Assembly (NCBI GenBank): GCA_036245525.1
Contig: BTPG01000007.1
Location: 161,379,452-161,443,451 of the forward strand
DNA length: 64,000 nucleotides
Reading direction: 5' to 3'
From: Semisulcospira habei
Lineage: Eukaryota; Mollusca; Gastropoda; Semisulcospiridae
Below are positions 1 to 9,725 of this stretch, piece by piece. Below the pieces are notes generated by a model. The model was not told the DNA's origin. It was given only the letters and a program-made list of their open reading frames with translations, and searched no databases. The position numbers were made by a program, and so were the translations under genes. Position 1 is the stretch's first letter, and the number at the start of each line of letters is the position of its first letter.

Positions 1-1103
1 GAATGTTGCTGCATCTTTATGTTATGGCCCATTATGTGAAGCGCGTTCTTGTGGCGTTCACAATGCTGTTGACATGTTGGATCATGTATATAATATCATC
101 TGATGCCATGAAAAACAGACTATATATGGTCAGAATGCCTCCAAAATTGGCATGTACATCAAGTAATATATCTGATCTTCAGAAATGTTGCATTTGAGAC
201 ACAGGCACATGAAAGGGTTTTTTTCCCATATTTTTCCACTACCCCCCCCCCACCCCACTTTTTCTGTTTTTCCAAGTTTACACACACATGCAATAGAGTC
301 AAACTGACTTCTGGTGGGCTGGACAACTGAAAAAGATTACCATGACACTGACATTGATGAAAAATGAGCTTTCAGACCCAAGGCCATTTCCTTGTGTATC
401 TCAGGGCAGCCAAAAAGACAATGCTCAGGCATCCTCGTTGACCCTGTTGTCTGGTGACAACAAGCAGGAAGAGGACTGTAACCAGCTGCCATGCCCTATA
501 TGCTGCTTGCAATCTTTTCCACAGTCAACAGGGGTCATGAAACAGCTGTGGCAATTTAAACATTAAGTCTACTGAACTAACCCACAGACAAAAGACTACA
601 CAAAACAGCCAAAACTATGCTACGCGGGACACACTGCATACCCAAACAAGTGTCTGGAGTGCTTATTTAGGAGGTAGCAGAGAAAAATGGTTATGTACAG
701 TTCATTTTTAAATAAAACACACCTGTCAGAGTCTCAGAAGACCTCAACTCATGTTGCAAATGCAGCAGGCATGTGTGTGCCAAACCTGTGAACACTCCTG
801 TAAAAGCCTGTACTGGTAGCCGCGACTGCTGGTCCCATAACAATGCACTCAAATGAGCTTTACGCAGTGTAAAAGTGGTTGTGTTTGGCTCAGAATAGAC
901 ACCAGAGACATCCTTAATGACAATTACAGCAGAATGCCACCTCAGATGCAGCCAGTGTAGCTGTATCATGCAACATAACACTTCTGCATTTCACACTATT
1001 TCGGCGGCTTATTTCACTCTGAGGTCAGCTGTCTGATGAAATGAACATGCTGACACTGTTTCATTGTAGTTTTCATCTTAACCTGTGACCTTAAGCAGTT
1101 AGC
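1..1103. other. Non-coding stretch, no gene seen
   Basis: Only short open frames without domains, splice context or codon bias are visible. It holds a C-rich run near 241-260 and otherwise unremarkable A/T-rich sequence. Confidence 0.5.
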
Positions 1104-1140
1104 ACCCCCCCCCCCCCTCACACACACACACACACACACA
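1104..1140. repeat. Poly-C followed by (CA)n
   Basis: A run of about 14 C leads directly into a CA dinucleotide repeat. The 340 bases after it contain nothing recognisable. Confidence 0.85.
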
Positions 1141-1500
1141 ACTTCAATAACTGAAAAAGTGCATTTTTTGTAAAAAAAATTACGCATTTATCAAACTGAA
1201 CGCCCCAAACCCCACCCTTTCAAGGTCAAGGTCAAAGCTCAAGGTCGAAAGTCAGACTCATGACTACCTGTAAGACAAAAAATAAATGAACAAACACACT
1301 AACCATAGCTCACAGTGCAGGTAAACAGGGTGTTGCGACGCAAATCATCCCAACATGCCTATAAAACTGCAATCGCAGCTGCATAAACAGTTTGTGATCG
1401 TAGGAGGTTCAAACAAGTTTTGTGGCGAAACAAATTTTCCTGTACGTGACAACATGTATTTGGAAGAATAAAGTTTATTGCCGGATTGATTGATTGATAG

Positions 1501-1632
1501 ATTGACCATTATAATTCAAGGGTAGTGTCAGATTAGCTTGTCTCCTGAAGGCGCCAAGCTAATCTGACAGTACCCTTGAATTATCATGGTCAATCCATCT
1601 CCTGCTTCAGGGACCCGGGCGAAATGGGTTAA
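1501..1632. mobile_element. Family A hairpin element, left end truncated
   Basis: Two ~45-bp inverted arms read ATAATTCAAGGGTAGTGTCA and back, around a GGCGCC-type centre. The right flank ends in AAATGGGTTAA, the family A right terminus. The left terminus is replaced by ATTG-type simple repeat. No coding capacity, consistent with a MITE-like non-autonomous element. Confidence 0.75.
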
Positions 1633-1679
1633 GACACAATCAGAAATACTGCCGAAATGTTCTAAGAACACATCACAGG

Positions 1680-2560
1680 GTCGGATCACACCTTACTCCA
1701 GGGGAGGGGGGGGGGGGGGCCAAACTTCTTGTTTGGGAACATGAACCTGATACAAAAGGCCTCCATGACCCTACACTTGCTTCGCCGAGGGCCAAAAAAT
1801 CAAACAGTGGGGGGGGGGGGGGGGGGGGGGGGGGGGAGTAGGCATCAGGCTCTTGCTTCCAGAGGCTGATAGATCAGACAACAGGGAGGGGGGGGGGGGT
1901 GGTACTAGTAGTCGTCAGACCTTGATTCCATTGGCCGCAAAATCAAATGGGGTGGGGTGGGTGTTGTCAGACATTGTAATCAAACAATAATGTGGGGGGC
2001 GTCACACCTTGCTTCCAGGGGCAGAAGAATCAAACAAAGGGGAGGGGGGGGGGGGGGTATTTGACGGACCTTGCTTCCAGGGGCCGCAAAATTCAAACAA
2101 CCCGATAAGGGGGGGGGGGGGGGGCAGACCTTACTTCCAGAGGCCAAATAATATAACAACGGAGAGGGGGTGGGGGAGCAGACAGACCTTACTTCCAGAG
2201 GTCAAATAATATAACAACAGGGAGAGAGGGCGGGGGGGGGGGGGGGGGGTAGTCGACAGACCTTGCTTCCAGGGGGCCGCAAAATTCAAATCGGGGGCAG
2301 GGGCTGGGGGGGGGGGGGGAGCGACAGACCTTGCTTTCTGGGGTTGAAAAATCAAACAGCGGGGAGTGCAGGGGTGAGGGGGGGAGGGGCAATGCGATAG
2401 ACCTTGTTTCCAGGGGCCGAATGAACAAACGAGGGAGGGGGGGGGGGGGCAAACACCCCCAAAAATGGACTTTGTTATAGCATTTTTACAAAATTTGGCT
2501 CTGGAGGGGGGATTCATGGACCCCCCCCCTCCCCCTGGATCCAACCCTGCACCCCCTCCC
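1680..2560. repeat. G-rich tandem array with long G tracts
   Basis: About ten imperfect units of ~60-80 bp repeat the theme CAGACCTTGCTTCCAGGGGC, then (A)AAATCAAACAA, then a run of 8-30 G. The G tracts differ in length from unit to unit. Related sequence recurs at 30381-30640, including the phrase TGATACAAAAGG / CTGACACAAAAGG. The G runs could form quadruplexes. Long open frames here are artefacts of the C-rich complement. Confidence 0.85.
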
Positions 2561-3210
2561 CCACCCTTGACCTTTGCAATCAGTTGAGTAAATATTGGTA
2601 TGCACATTGGTATGTATGTTTGAAAAAAATTTCAGAAATGTTGCTAATACCTAAAATGTTATGACAAATTGGCATTTTACACACATTTGCCAGCCTGTGA
2701 TTCTTGACTTTTCTGAAGCGTTATCCAAAACAGTATGCATAGATAGGTCTTCCCATCAGGTATCTCTGTAGCAAGTTTGGGTATAAAGTTGTGTTTGAGA
2801 AAATAACGACTTTTGTCAAAATGTGGCTATTTTGAACCTATTTTCTGAACCGGCTCGTGTGACCCTTGACCTTACCGTGGGATCAACCAAATTAGTATGC
2901 ATGGAAAGGTCTTACCCTCAGGTATCTTTGCACCAAGTTTGGGTTTGAAGTTGTGAATATTTCAGAAAGAAAATAAATGTCAAATATAGCTATTTTGGAC
3001 CTATTTCCTGAGCCCCTGTGATCTTGACCTTTGTGAGAGGTCACTCAAATTGGTATATTTAGAAAGGCCTCGCCACAAAGTATCCTTGGGCCAAGTTTGA
3101 AGAATATGGCTTGAAAAGTCTCCGAGAAAATGCCAACGTTAAAGTTTACGACGGACGGACGGACAGACGGACGACCACTGGCCTAAAACATAGACTCACT
3201 TTTGCTTCAC
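2561..3210. repeat. Degenerate ~150-bp tandem repeat with GACGGACGGAC end
   Basis: Three decayed units share TTGACCTT...GGTATGCATAGAAAGGTCTT...CAAGTTTGGGTTTGAAGTTG and CTATTTTGGACCTATTTYCTGA. The block ends with GACGGACGGACGGACAGACG near 3151. This resembles a dispersed repeat type common in marine invertebrate genomes. No protein is evident. Confidence 0.6.
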
Positions 3211-3249
3211 ACGTGAGCCAAAAATGTACTTTTACATACGTACGTACCC

Positions 3250-3535
<286 letters not shown>

Positions 3536-5310
3536 AAGGAAGATAAAGGCGTCATCTGCAGCAACAATTATCACATAGCAAATGTTAACCTGTTCAGTGC
3601 CAGCTGACGCAGACTGCGGAATATCTCATCCTTGGAACTACATTACTATACTGATCAACAACAAAAAACCGCGAAAAGTGTCTGTAGGTGTACCCCCTAA
3701 ACAAAGAGCCACCCTGACAGCAAAACAAGAACATATTATTTGTTGCTTACTTCAGATGTTCAGCCTACTGTCTGAGCTACCTTCACACAAAAATTGGATG
3801 AGTTATCACCCATGGCTACCTTGGAGGACACAGGGCGTCATTAATGGTGAAAATAAGCAAAACTGGACATACTCTGTGAAGCAAGTTTCCTGTGATATGT
3901 TTTAACACACAAGTTGTGTGGATTGCTTATGCTGTTATTAACTGCCTCCAAAAAAAAAAAAAAATGATTTGACACGAAAAATTCATTAGACACCCAGAAC
4001 TTCCGGTGCACATCATTTTCTTTAAAAAATCTTATTTGATTTAATGTGAATTACGTTCAAACCATTTTTTATGCTCCAGTGACTAACACAGCGATAAAGA
4101 ACACACCCATATCCATTTGATCAGGTAAATATGATTTTCATGTTTGTAGGTCATGTTCATTATTTAGGTTTGGGGCTCCATCCTAGACCTACTGCAGACC
4201 ACGAACTTCATCTCAACAACCAATCTTGACATCTGAGGCAGAAACTTGGGAACGCTGAAGAAGAAGAAGAAGATTATTTAGGTGCCTTTGACAAACGAAA
4301 AGTAGCTCAAGACCAAACAGGCCGGATTTTCATAAACACGGACCCTAGTGACTCTGCACATTGGTTGGCTTTCAGCTGTGTCCTCTGCAGATGCTCCGTA
4401 TTTCACTTTCAATATTCTGTGATGATGGTGTCACTGATGAAGTCATAATTCATCGATGCGCGAATTTTATAATTAAACATTCTATTTGCACACGACATAA
4501 GACACTCTTCATAACATTTTCTTAAAAAAATGACGTCAAAATAACCCGGATTAATGCATATTTACGAAGAAAAGCGCAATGGTGAAAATTCGCGTTTCTT
4601 TTGTTGATCAGTATATGATGATGATCACTGTGTTTATACAGCCCTTCATGCGCACGATAACATGCACGCGCACATACACAAATAAAAACACATTTTCGAA
4701 GCAAGTTGGTCAGGGAGCACACTTTATTTACAGCTGGATGCATAACCTCTCTTGTTTATGTTGTTGGTCTGATTTTTCCCATGTCTTACGCTTTAAGTGA
4801 CCCTATTGCTTGTCAGATGCTCGTCTATAATTCTATAGAACCTTTCAGGACCACTTTTACATAGGCTATGTTACGTTTGTGGTTGTGTTATTCTTTGAGT
4901 GCACGTGTGTGTTAACTATGATCATAGGAAAGATCCGATATTCATTTGAGTTATTTTTGATAAGAATTACGTACCTTTTTAGTAGGATTCATTTTCTTTT
5001 GCACGGAGAATTGCGATCGATTTTTGTTGTGACACGTAGTTTCGCTACAATGTTGTAAAATTTGACCTACATTAGACTGAAAGGTTCGAGCAGGATCGCA
5101 ATCTTTCTACTGAGTGACCTCATGTATGACGTCAAAGTTGTCGGCAACTGACGTTTCGTAACATTGGATCGAAGGTGCTTTTAGTGAAAATTTGTAGTAG
5201 CGTCTAGAGAGTTTTTTTTTTTAATGAATATTAATGAGTTTTGGTTAAGTTTTCTTTTCTGATTGGTTGTGTTCGGATAATTTTCTGGATTGTTCTGGAA
5301 ATCGTGGTAG
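3536..5310. other. Non-coding stretch, no gene seen
   Basis: No convincing exon. It contains a short poly-A (near 3952), a GAA run (near 4259) and AT-rich sequence. Confidence 0.45.
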
Positions 5311-5313
5311 GAA

Positions 5314-5800
5314 ATATGTACCAAAAACTCCGTCTTTGCCGGTCCCAAGCCCGGATGAGAAAGGAGGAGGGAAAAACCTAAGTCAAACTTCAAACCACCA
5401 TGCTACAATTGCTGATAACTGCGCCAAAACTGTTAGTCTCCGATCACTTCTAGTGCCAGTGCCGGGACAGCCTCGTGAACTGGAATAAAGCAAGCATGTA
5501 CCAAAGGCTCCGCCGTTGCCGATCCCAAGCCCGGAGGAGAAAGGAGGAGGGGAAAACCTACGCCAAACTAAACCATCATGCTACAATTGCTGAAAACCAC
5601 GCCAAAACTGCTAGTCTTCGATCACTTCTAATGCCAGTGGGACAGTAAACTGGAACAAAGCAAATATGCGTACAACTCCGCCTTTGGCGGTCCCAAGTCC
5701 GGATGAGAAAGGAGGGGGGAAAACCTAAGCCAAAACTGCTGAAAACCACGCCAAAACTGCTAGTCCCCGATCACTTTTAGTGCCCAGTTAGTCTCCAAAC
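5314..5800 (+). repeat. Three ~175-bp tandem repeat units
   Basis: Units begin near 5314, 5494 and 5662. Each carries ACTCCGYCTTTGCCGGTCCC, then AAGCCCGGATGAGAAAGGAG, then CCAAAACTGCTAGTC and a GTGCCAGTG...AACTGGAA tail. The tail recurs alone at 7020-7050, so the unit is also dispersed. No coding frame is conserved between units. Confidence 0.75.
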
Positions 5801-7430
5801 TCGAGTTTGTACTGCCGTGAACCTAAAGGGAGCATGAGCATCGCGCTATTCTACGGCTGTTCTACGCCGGCCGCAGTGCCGGGACGGTCGTCCAATCGCA
5901 CGTGTTGACAGCCATGGGTGTTTTGTTTTGGGCTCGGTGGTCGCGATTTTATCCCGGCTGCGTAAACATAGCAGCATAGAGGCAACACTAGCCACCAAGA
6001 TACATACAGTACATTTAGCTTCTCACAAGCCCCCGCACTCTGCGCGGAACTCATGAAGATCTATGCCTCTTGGGGAGTTTTGTCTTTGGTTATGGGCGAA
6101 CATTGCTAGGCAGTGAATGCCATCCGTCTGATGTAAAAACAAGAATATATTTATCCTCGTGAAAGTATGCGGTAACGGTGGAATGAATGTTTCTTGATAG
6201 CTTCATTTGTCTCTGTGCACATCAGACGGAACAGAGAACCTTCTGCCATACCATCTGACGGCAGTTCCGATGAAAGCGGCCTTTGAGGCTGGCTAAAGCC
6301 TTGTACTGACCCCAGCCCTCGGCCAAATAATAGTCCTATCCAAGCCCATTAATTGTTAGTATATATTTTTAATTTGTAACCTGGTCGCCTTTTAAATTTC
6401 TGCCCGTACAAGTATATTCCGTAGTGAACCCGAATCTGTCTTTAACAGAACGATAGAGGGCAGGAAAGTGTGTTCATTTATATGGTCATTGATGTACGGA
6501 TACTGAAAAACAAAAGAAACGGCTGAAACTCACTGCAAACCACAATAGCGCATCTCCCTCCCTTTCCCCCACTCAGGAGCCTGGAAATTAAAATTGTGTG
6601 AACTGAAAAAGCAAAACTTATGCACAGATTCTCATGGGTCACGTTCCTGTAACTTGCGTGGCGGACGCTTGTGGATCTATGCCTTTTCTCATCTGTAGAA
6701 AGGACCACTATCACACTGTCCGAGATACATTCAATGATAAACACCTCCTGCCTGGAATAAACATAGATCCTCATGCCGCCCGCAGATACGAAAGCTCATG
6801 AGAATCCTGACTCTTGCCTGCCTCTATCATTATGCTGGCCTTACATACAAGAAGCTGCGCGAGCTGATTCAGTGACTGCCTTCCATAGTGTATTAGACGC
6901 GATGACAGCAATTATAAACAAACCGCTCGGCTGAAAAATGGGGACCGAAACCGAGAAGAGCGCGCGCTCACATTCCATCGAATCAAAATGATTAGGCTTT
7001 TCGGAGTCTGAGTTAGAACTGTGCCAGTGCGACAGTAAACTGGAACCAAGCAAGCAGGCTATGTGTGTACATTGTATGCAGTGTGTCAAAAGTGTTGATG
7101 CATTGTCAGTGTTGGTGCATTTGTGAATGCACTGCTGTGTGGAGATCGCATCGCTGCAATAAAGGTTGGAACAGTTACTCCTGAGTGGTCAGTACAACCT
7201 TGTGCCACGTGTAACAAGTTGCAGCTGGGAGAAGTTTCTTTACAAGAACCCTACGTGCGTGCGTCTGGTGTGATATCATACTACGACTACCACGTAACAA
7301 GCTAACTCCACAACAAGCCAAATGTCTTAGTCTTACCGCCTAGAATCAATGGGCTATAGCGAAACTGTCTGCATTGTTTAAATTTTGTTGACTGGATTCA
7401 TGTCAGTTGTGAAAGGTCAGGCTATGAAAC
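5801..7430. other. Non-coding stretch, no gene seen
   Basis: Holds a half copy of the family D hairpin near 6050-6073 (CTCATGAAGATCTATGCCTC) and the isolated repeat tail at 7020-7050. Open frames are short and unrecognised. Confidence 0.45.
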
Positions 7431-7434
7431 ATAT

Positions 7435-7590
7435 AATTGGAGTGTTCGTAGTACTATTATTTGTAGACAGACCTCGCGACTCGGCCATTCTCAAACTGTT
7501 TGATTCATCGAGGTGACTATGATTCAAACAGTTCAGTTGAGAAGGGGAGTCGCGAGGTCTGTCCAGGAATGACGTACAAACACTCCAATT
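7435..7590. mobile_element. Palindromic MITE-like element
   Basis: Imperfect inverted repeat with termini AATTGGAGTGTT and AACACTCCAATT and an inner stem ACAGACCTCGCGACT...AGTCGCGAGGTCTGT. About 155 bp, without coding capacity. The target duplication is unclear. Confidence 0.7.
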
Positions 7591-8003
7591 CTATAGTATA
7601 ATAGTAATAGACGTGATGTCATGTATAGTCCTGTTAGAGGTATGGGTGATCCAGCTGAATATGCCGTTATGTGCCGATAACATGACGTAAGCCAGATCGC
7701 CTGTTGATTTGAGAAAAATCGAGATTTTACACTGAACAACAAATAGGTATACAATGAAAATCTCGCGTTTCTAATACATGAGATACACTAAGCTTTTTCC
7801 GTTTTAGCTTTTTTTAATTATCGAATTACTAAAAACATTTATATTTTCCACCTTTATATCGCTTGCACGTATACTGACTATTGCAGCATCTAAGTAAACT
7901 ATTGGGACTCCACAAGACGTTCTTCTCACAGGACGAGTAATATTCCGCACACTGCAAAACACAGTAGATAGTCAAATGTATAGGTTAGTAATGTTGCCAG
8001 AGT

Positions 8004-8094
8004 CCTTTTTTTAGCTGTCGGTAGCGCTTTTTGTCGTGATGATCCCTGCAGGGATCATCGCGACAAAACGCGCTACTGACAGTCAAAGGTTTAA
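8004..8094. mobile_element. Family B hairpin element
   Basis: Inverted arms of the form GCTGTCGGTAGCGCTTTTTG around a CCCTGCAGGG centre. The right end reads CAAAGGTTTAA and its terminal TTAA (8091-8094) is also the first four bases of the adjacent family A element. About 90 bp, non-coding. Confidence 0.75.
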
Positions 8095-8302
8095 CTCATT
8101 CTACCCCAACACCGAAATCCTTAAATTTTGCCGTTGTCCTCTGAAGACTGCATTGCAGTGCAGGACACGGATCGACCATGATAGTTCAAGGGTGATGCCA
8201 GAATAGCTTGGCGCCCATAGGCGCCAAGCTATTCTGACATCACCCTTGAACTATCATGGTCGAACCTTATCTTCCTCTGGTGTCTGGGGTAGAATGAGTT
8301 AA
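8091..8302. mobile_element. Family A hairpin element, full length
   Basis: Starts TTAACTCATTCTACCCC and ends GGGGTAGAATGAGTTAA, a 17-bp terminal inverted repeat that includes TTAA at each end. The centre is a near-perfect ~95-bp palindrome (8169-8265) around GGCGCCCATAGGCGCC. It is 212 bp with no open frame. The TTAA ends suggest mobilisation by a TTAA-specific (piggyBac-like) transposase, which is an inference. Confidence 0.85.
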
Positions 8303-8548
8303 AAGTAATGACAAAGCCTTCCGCTTTACATTCAGTATTGGGACGTATGCAATGCAACAAACACAAGAAACAAATGCGTTAGTCACATGCATACAAGCAT
8401 TCTTTAAAAAAAAAAAACTGTGAAAAAGATTCTAAATGGTCCGTTCTGAACACAGAAAAAAACCGAGTAGATTGGAATTTAGCTTTTTCAGCTTCAATAA
8501 ACGTAACTGAATATGTCGGTGGCCCTGGTTAACTGGTTTGCTTGCTTG

Positions 8549-8614
8549 AGATTGATTGATTGATCGATTGCTCGATCGGTTGATTGATTGATTGATTGAC
8601 TGACTGACTGACTG
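8549..8614. repeat. ATTG/ACTG tetranucleotide repeat
   Basis: Runs of GATT and GACT units with substitutions. The Ile-Asn-Gln-Ser open frame on the minus strand is a product of the repeat. Confidence 0.85.
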
Positions 8615-8698
8615 CATGTTTGAATGATAGACTGATTAGAACGAGGAATCTCTGGCGCCAACCTCAAAGTCTGATTTTTATGAAAGAAAGTCACACAC

Positions 8699-8803
8699 CT
8701 CTCGGTTGCATGCAGTCACAGCGGGCAGCTGGGCAATTGCAGCAAGGGCAGTAGCAACCTTACCAATGGCGTGCAGAGATGCAGTCTTCCGGAGTCCTGC
8801 CGT
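8699..8803 (-). CDS. Candidate internal coding exon of a secreted protein (exon 2)
   Basis: On the minus strand a polypyrimidine-poor acceptor (TTTAATTTGGACAG) precedes 105 bp of open frame, then a donor GAG|GTGTGTGA. The 35 residues are alanine- and leucine-rich (TAGLRKTAS..., then AIGKVATALAAIAQLPAVTA). The exon is exactly in phase 0 with the signal-peptide exon at 9046-8987, so the two could be spliced. A shorter version ending at an internal GTAAGG donor (after ...LHAI) is also possible. No family was recognised and no further exon was found with confidence. Confidence 0.35.
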
Positions 8804-8886
8804 CTGTCCAAATTAAATCAGTGAACAACAGAATGAATGAGTGAACTGATGAATTCAATACTCAAGCCGACCGACAGACCGACCAA

Positions 8887-8890
<4 letters not shown>

Positions 8891-8956
<66 letters not shown>

Positions 8957-8973
8957 GTGTGTGTGTGTGTGTG
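8891..8973. repeat. (GT)n microsatellite
   Basis: GT dinucleotide run with one GCAGT interruption at 8952-8956. It lies in the putative intron just downstream of the 8987 splice donor. Confidence 0.95.
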
Positions 8974-8986
8974 TTAATCTACTCAC

Positions 8987-9046
8987 CCCACAAAAGAAGC
9001 CAGAGAGAAGGAGGACTGAAAGCAGGCCGGACTTGCCAAACGCCAT
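8987..9046 (-). CDS. Candidate first coding exon: signal peptide of a secreted or membrane protein
   Basis: The minus-strand ATG at 9046-9044 opens a 20-codon frame. A short basic start (M-A-F-G-K) is followed by a leucine/valine/phenylalanine core and a small-residue end (F-C-G), the layout of an ER signal peptide. The frame runs exactly into GGG|GTGAGT, a consensus splice donor, at phase 0. The sequence upstream (9050-9300 on this strand) is GC-rich and could be promoter or 5' UTR. The identity of the mature protein is unknown. The alternative is chance, since the exon is only 60 bp, but signal-peptide character plus a perfect donor make it worth keeping. Confidence 0.45.
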
Positions 9047-9124
9047 CTTGTCGCTCTTTCAAAGCACCACCAGAACTCTGCGAAATTCCAGACCGAAATC
9101 CCAATAAACAAAAGATCCTCGGGC

Positions 9125-9205
9125 ACACGCCGGCCGAAGTTGCCCCGCGCACATCAGTGGAGTGCGCGGGCCGACGTCGGCCCGATGACCTCTCGCGTAC
9201 TGGGA
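9125..9205. repeat. Family F palindrome (GGGCCGACGTCGGCCC core)
   Basis: A GC-rich palindromic core GGGCCGACGTCGGCCCGATG is followed by GTACTGGG. Related cores occur near 22400, 23900, 30700 and 50800, each near a GCGCACTGGG or CCCAGTGCGC end. Probably another hairpin element family rather than a regulatory site. Confidence 0.55.
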
Positions 9206-9269
9206 AATCCGTGAGTTTCAAACGCTTACAATGCAGGGAAATAAGCAAGAAAGAAGAAAGAAATACGCT

Positions 9270-9482
9270 TAACCCATTTAGCCCTGACGCACTACAACAG
9301 GAGATGGGTCGGCCATGATAATTCAAGGGTAGTGCCAGAGTAGCGTGGTGCCTGTCGGCGCGAAGCTAATCTGGCACTGCCCTTGAATTATCATGGTTGA
9401 TCCATCTCCTGCAACTGTGCATAGTCATTATATGACGCCTCCCAAAATTTGGGAAATACGGCCGTCGGGCTGAATGAGTTAA
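9270..9482. mobile_element. Family A hairpin element (variant ends)
   Basis: Begins TTAACCCATTTAGCCC and ends GGGCTGAATGAGTTAA. The central palindrome (9308-9404) has the family arms CATGATAATTCAAGGGTAGT and the inverse. This subtype has GACGCACTAC inside the left end. Non-coding. Confidence 0.8.
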
Positions 9483-9519
9483 AGTTGTATGCCGTGTAGT
9501 AGATGATTCTAGCGTGTCC

Positions 9520-9725
9520 TTGGGAAACAATATGGTCGTCTAATGCTAACAGTAATGCTAAGGAAACCATATGATCATCTGTTACACAGTATACCTACGG
9601 ACATAATATTATATGATCATCGATTACTACTACTTGGGAATATACAATATACTAGGGAAACGATATGATCATCTATTACACAGTATACCTAGGGAAAAAG
9701 GTATGATCATCTATTACACGGTATA
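9520..9725 (+). repeat. ~37-bp minisatellite, segment 1
   Basis: Units read roughly GGAAACGATATGATCATC then TATTACACGGTATACCTA. The array continues at 12463-12690 and 14672-14800 and is split by two LINE insertions. No coding frame. Confidence 0.85.

Noticed and set aside
2131..2607. 158-residue proline-rich frame on the minus strand
   Set aside because: Comes from poly-C tracts of the G-rich tandem array; no start or splice context.
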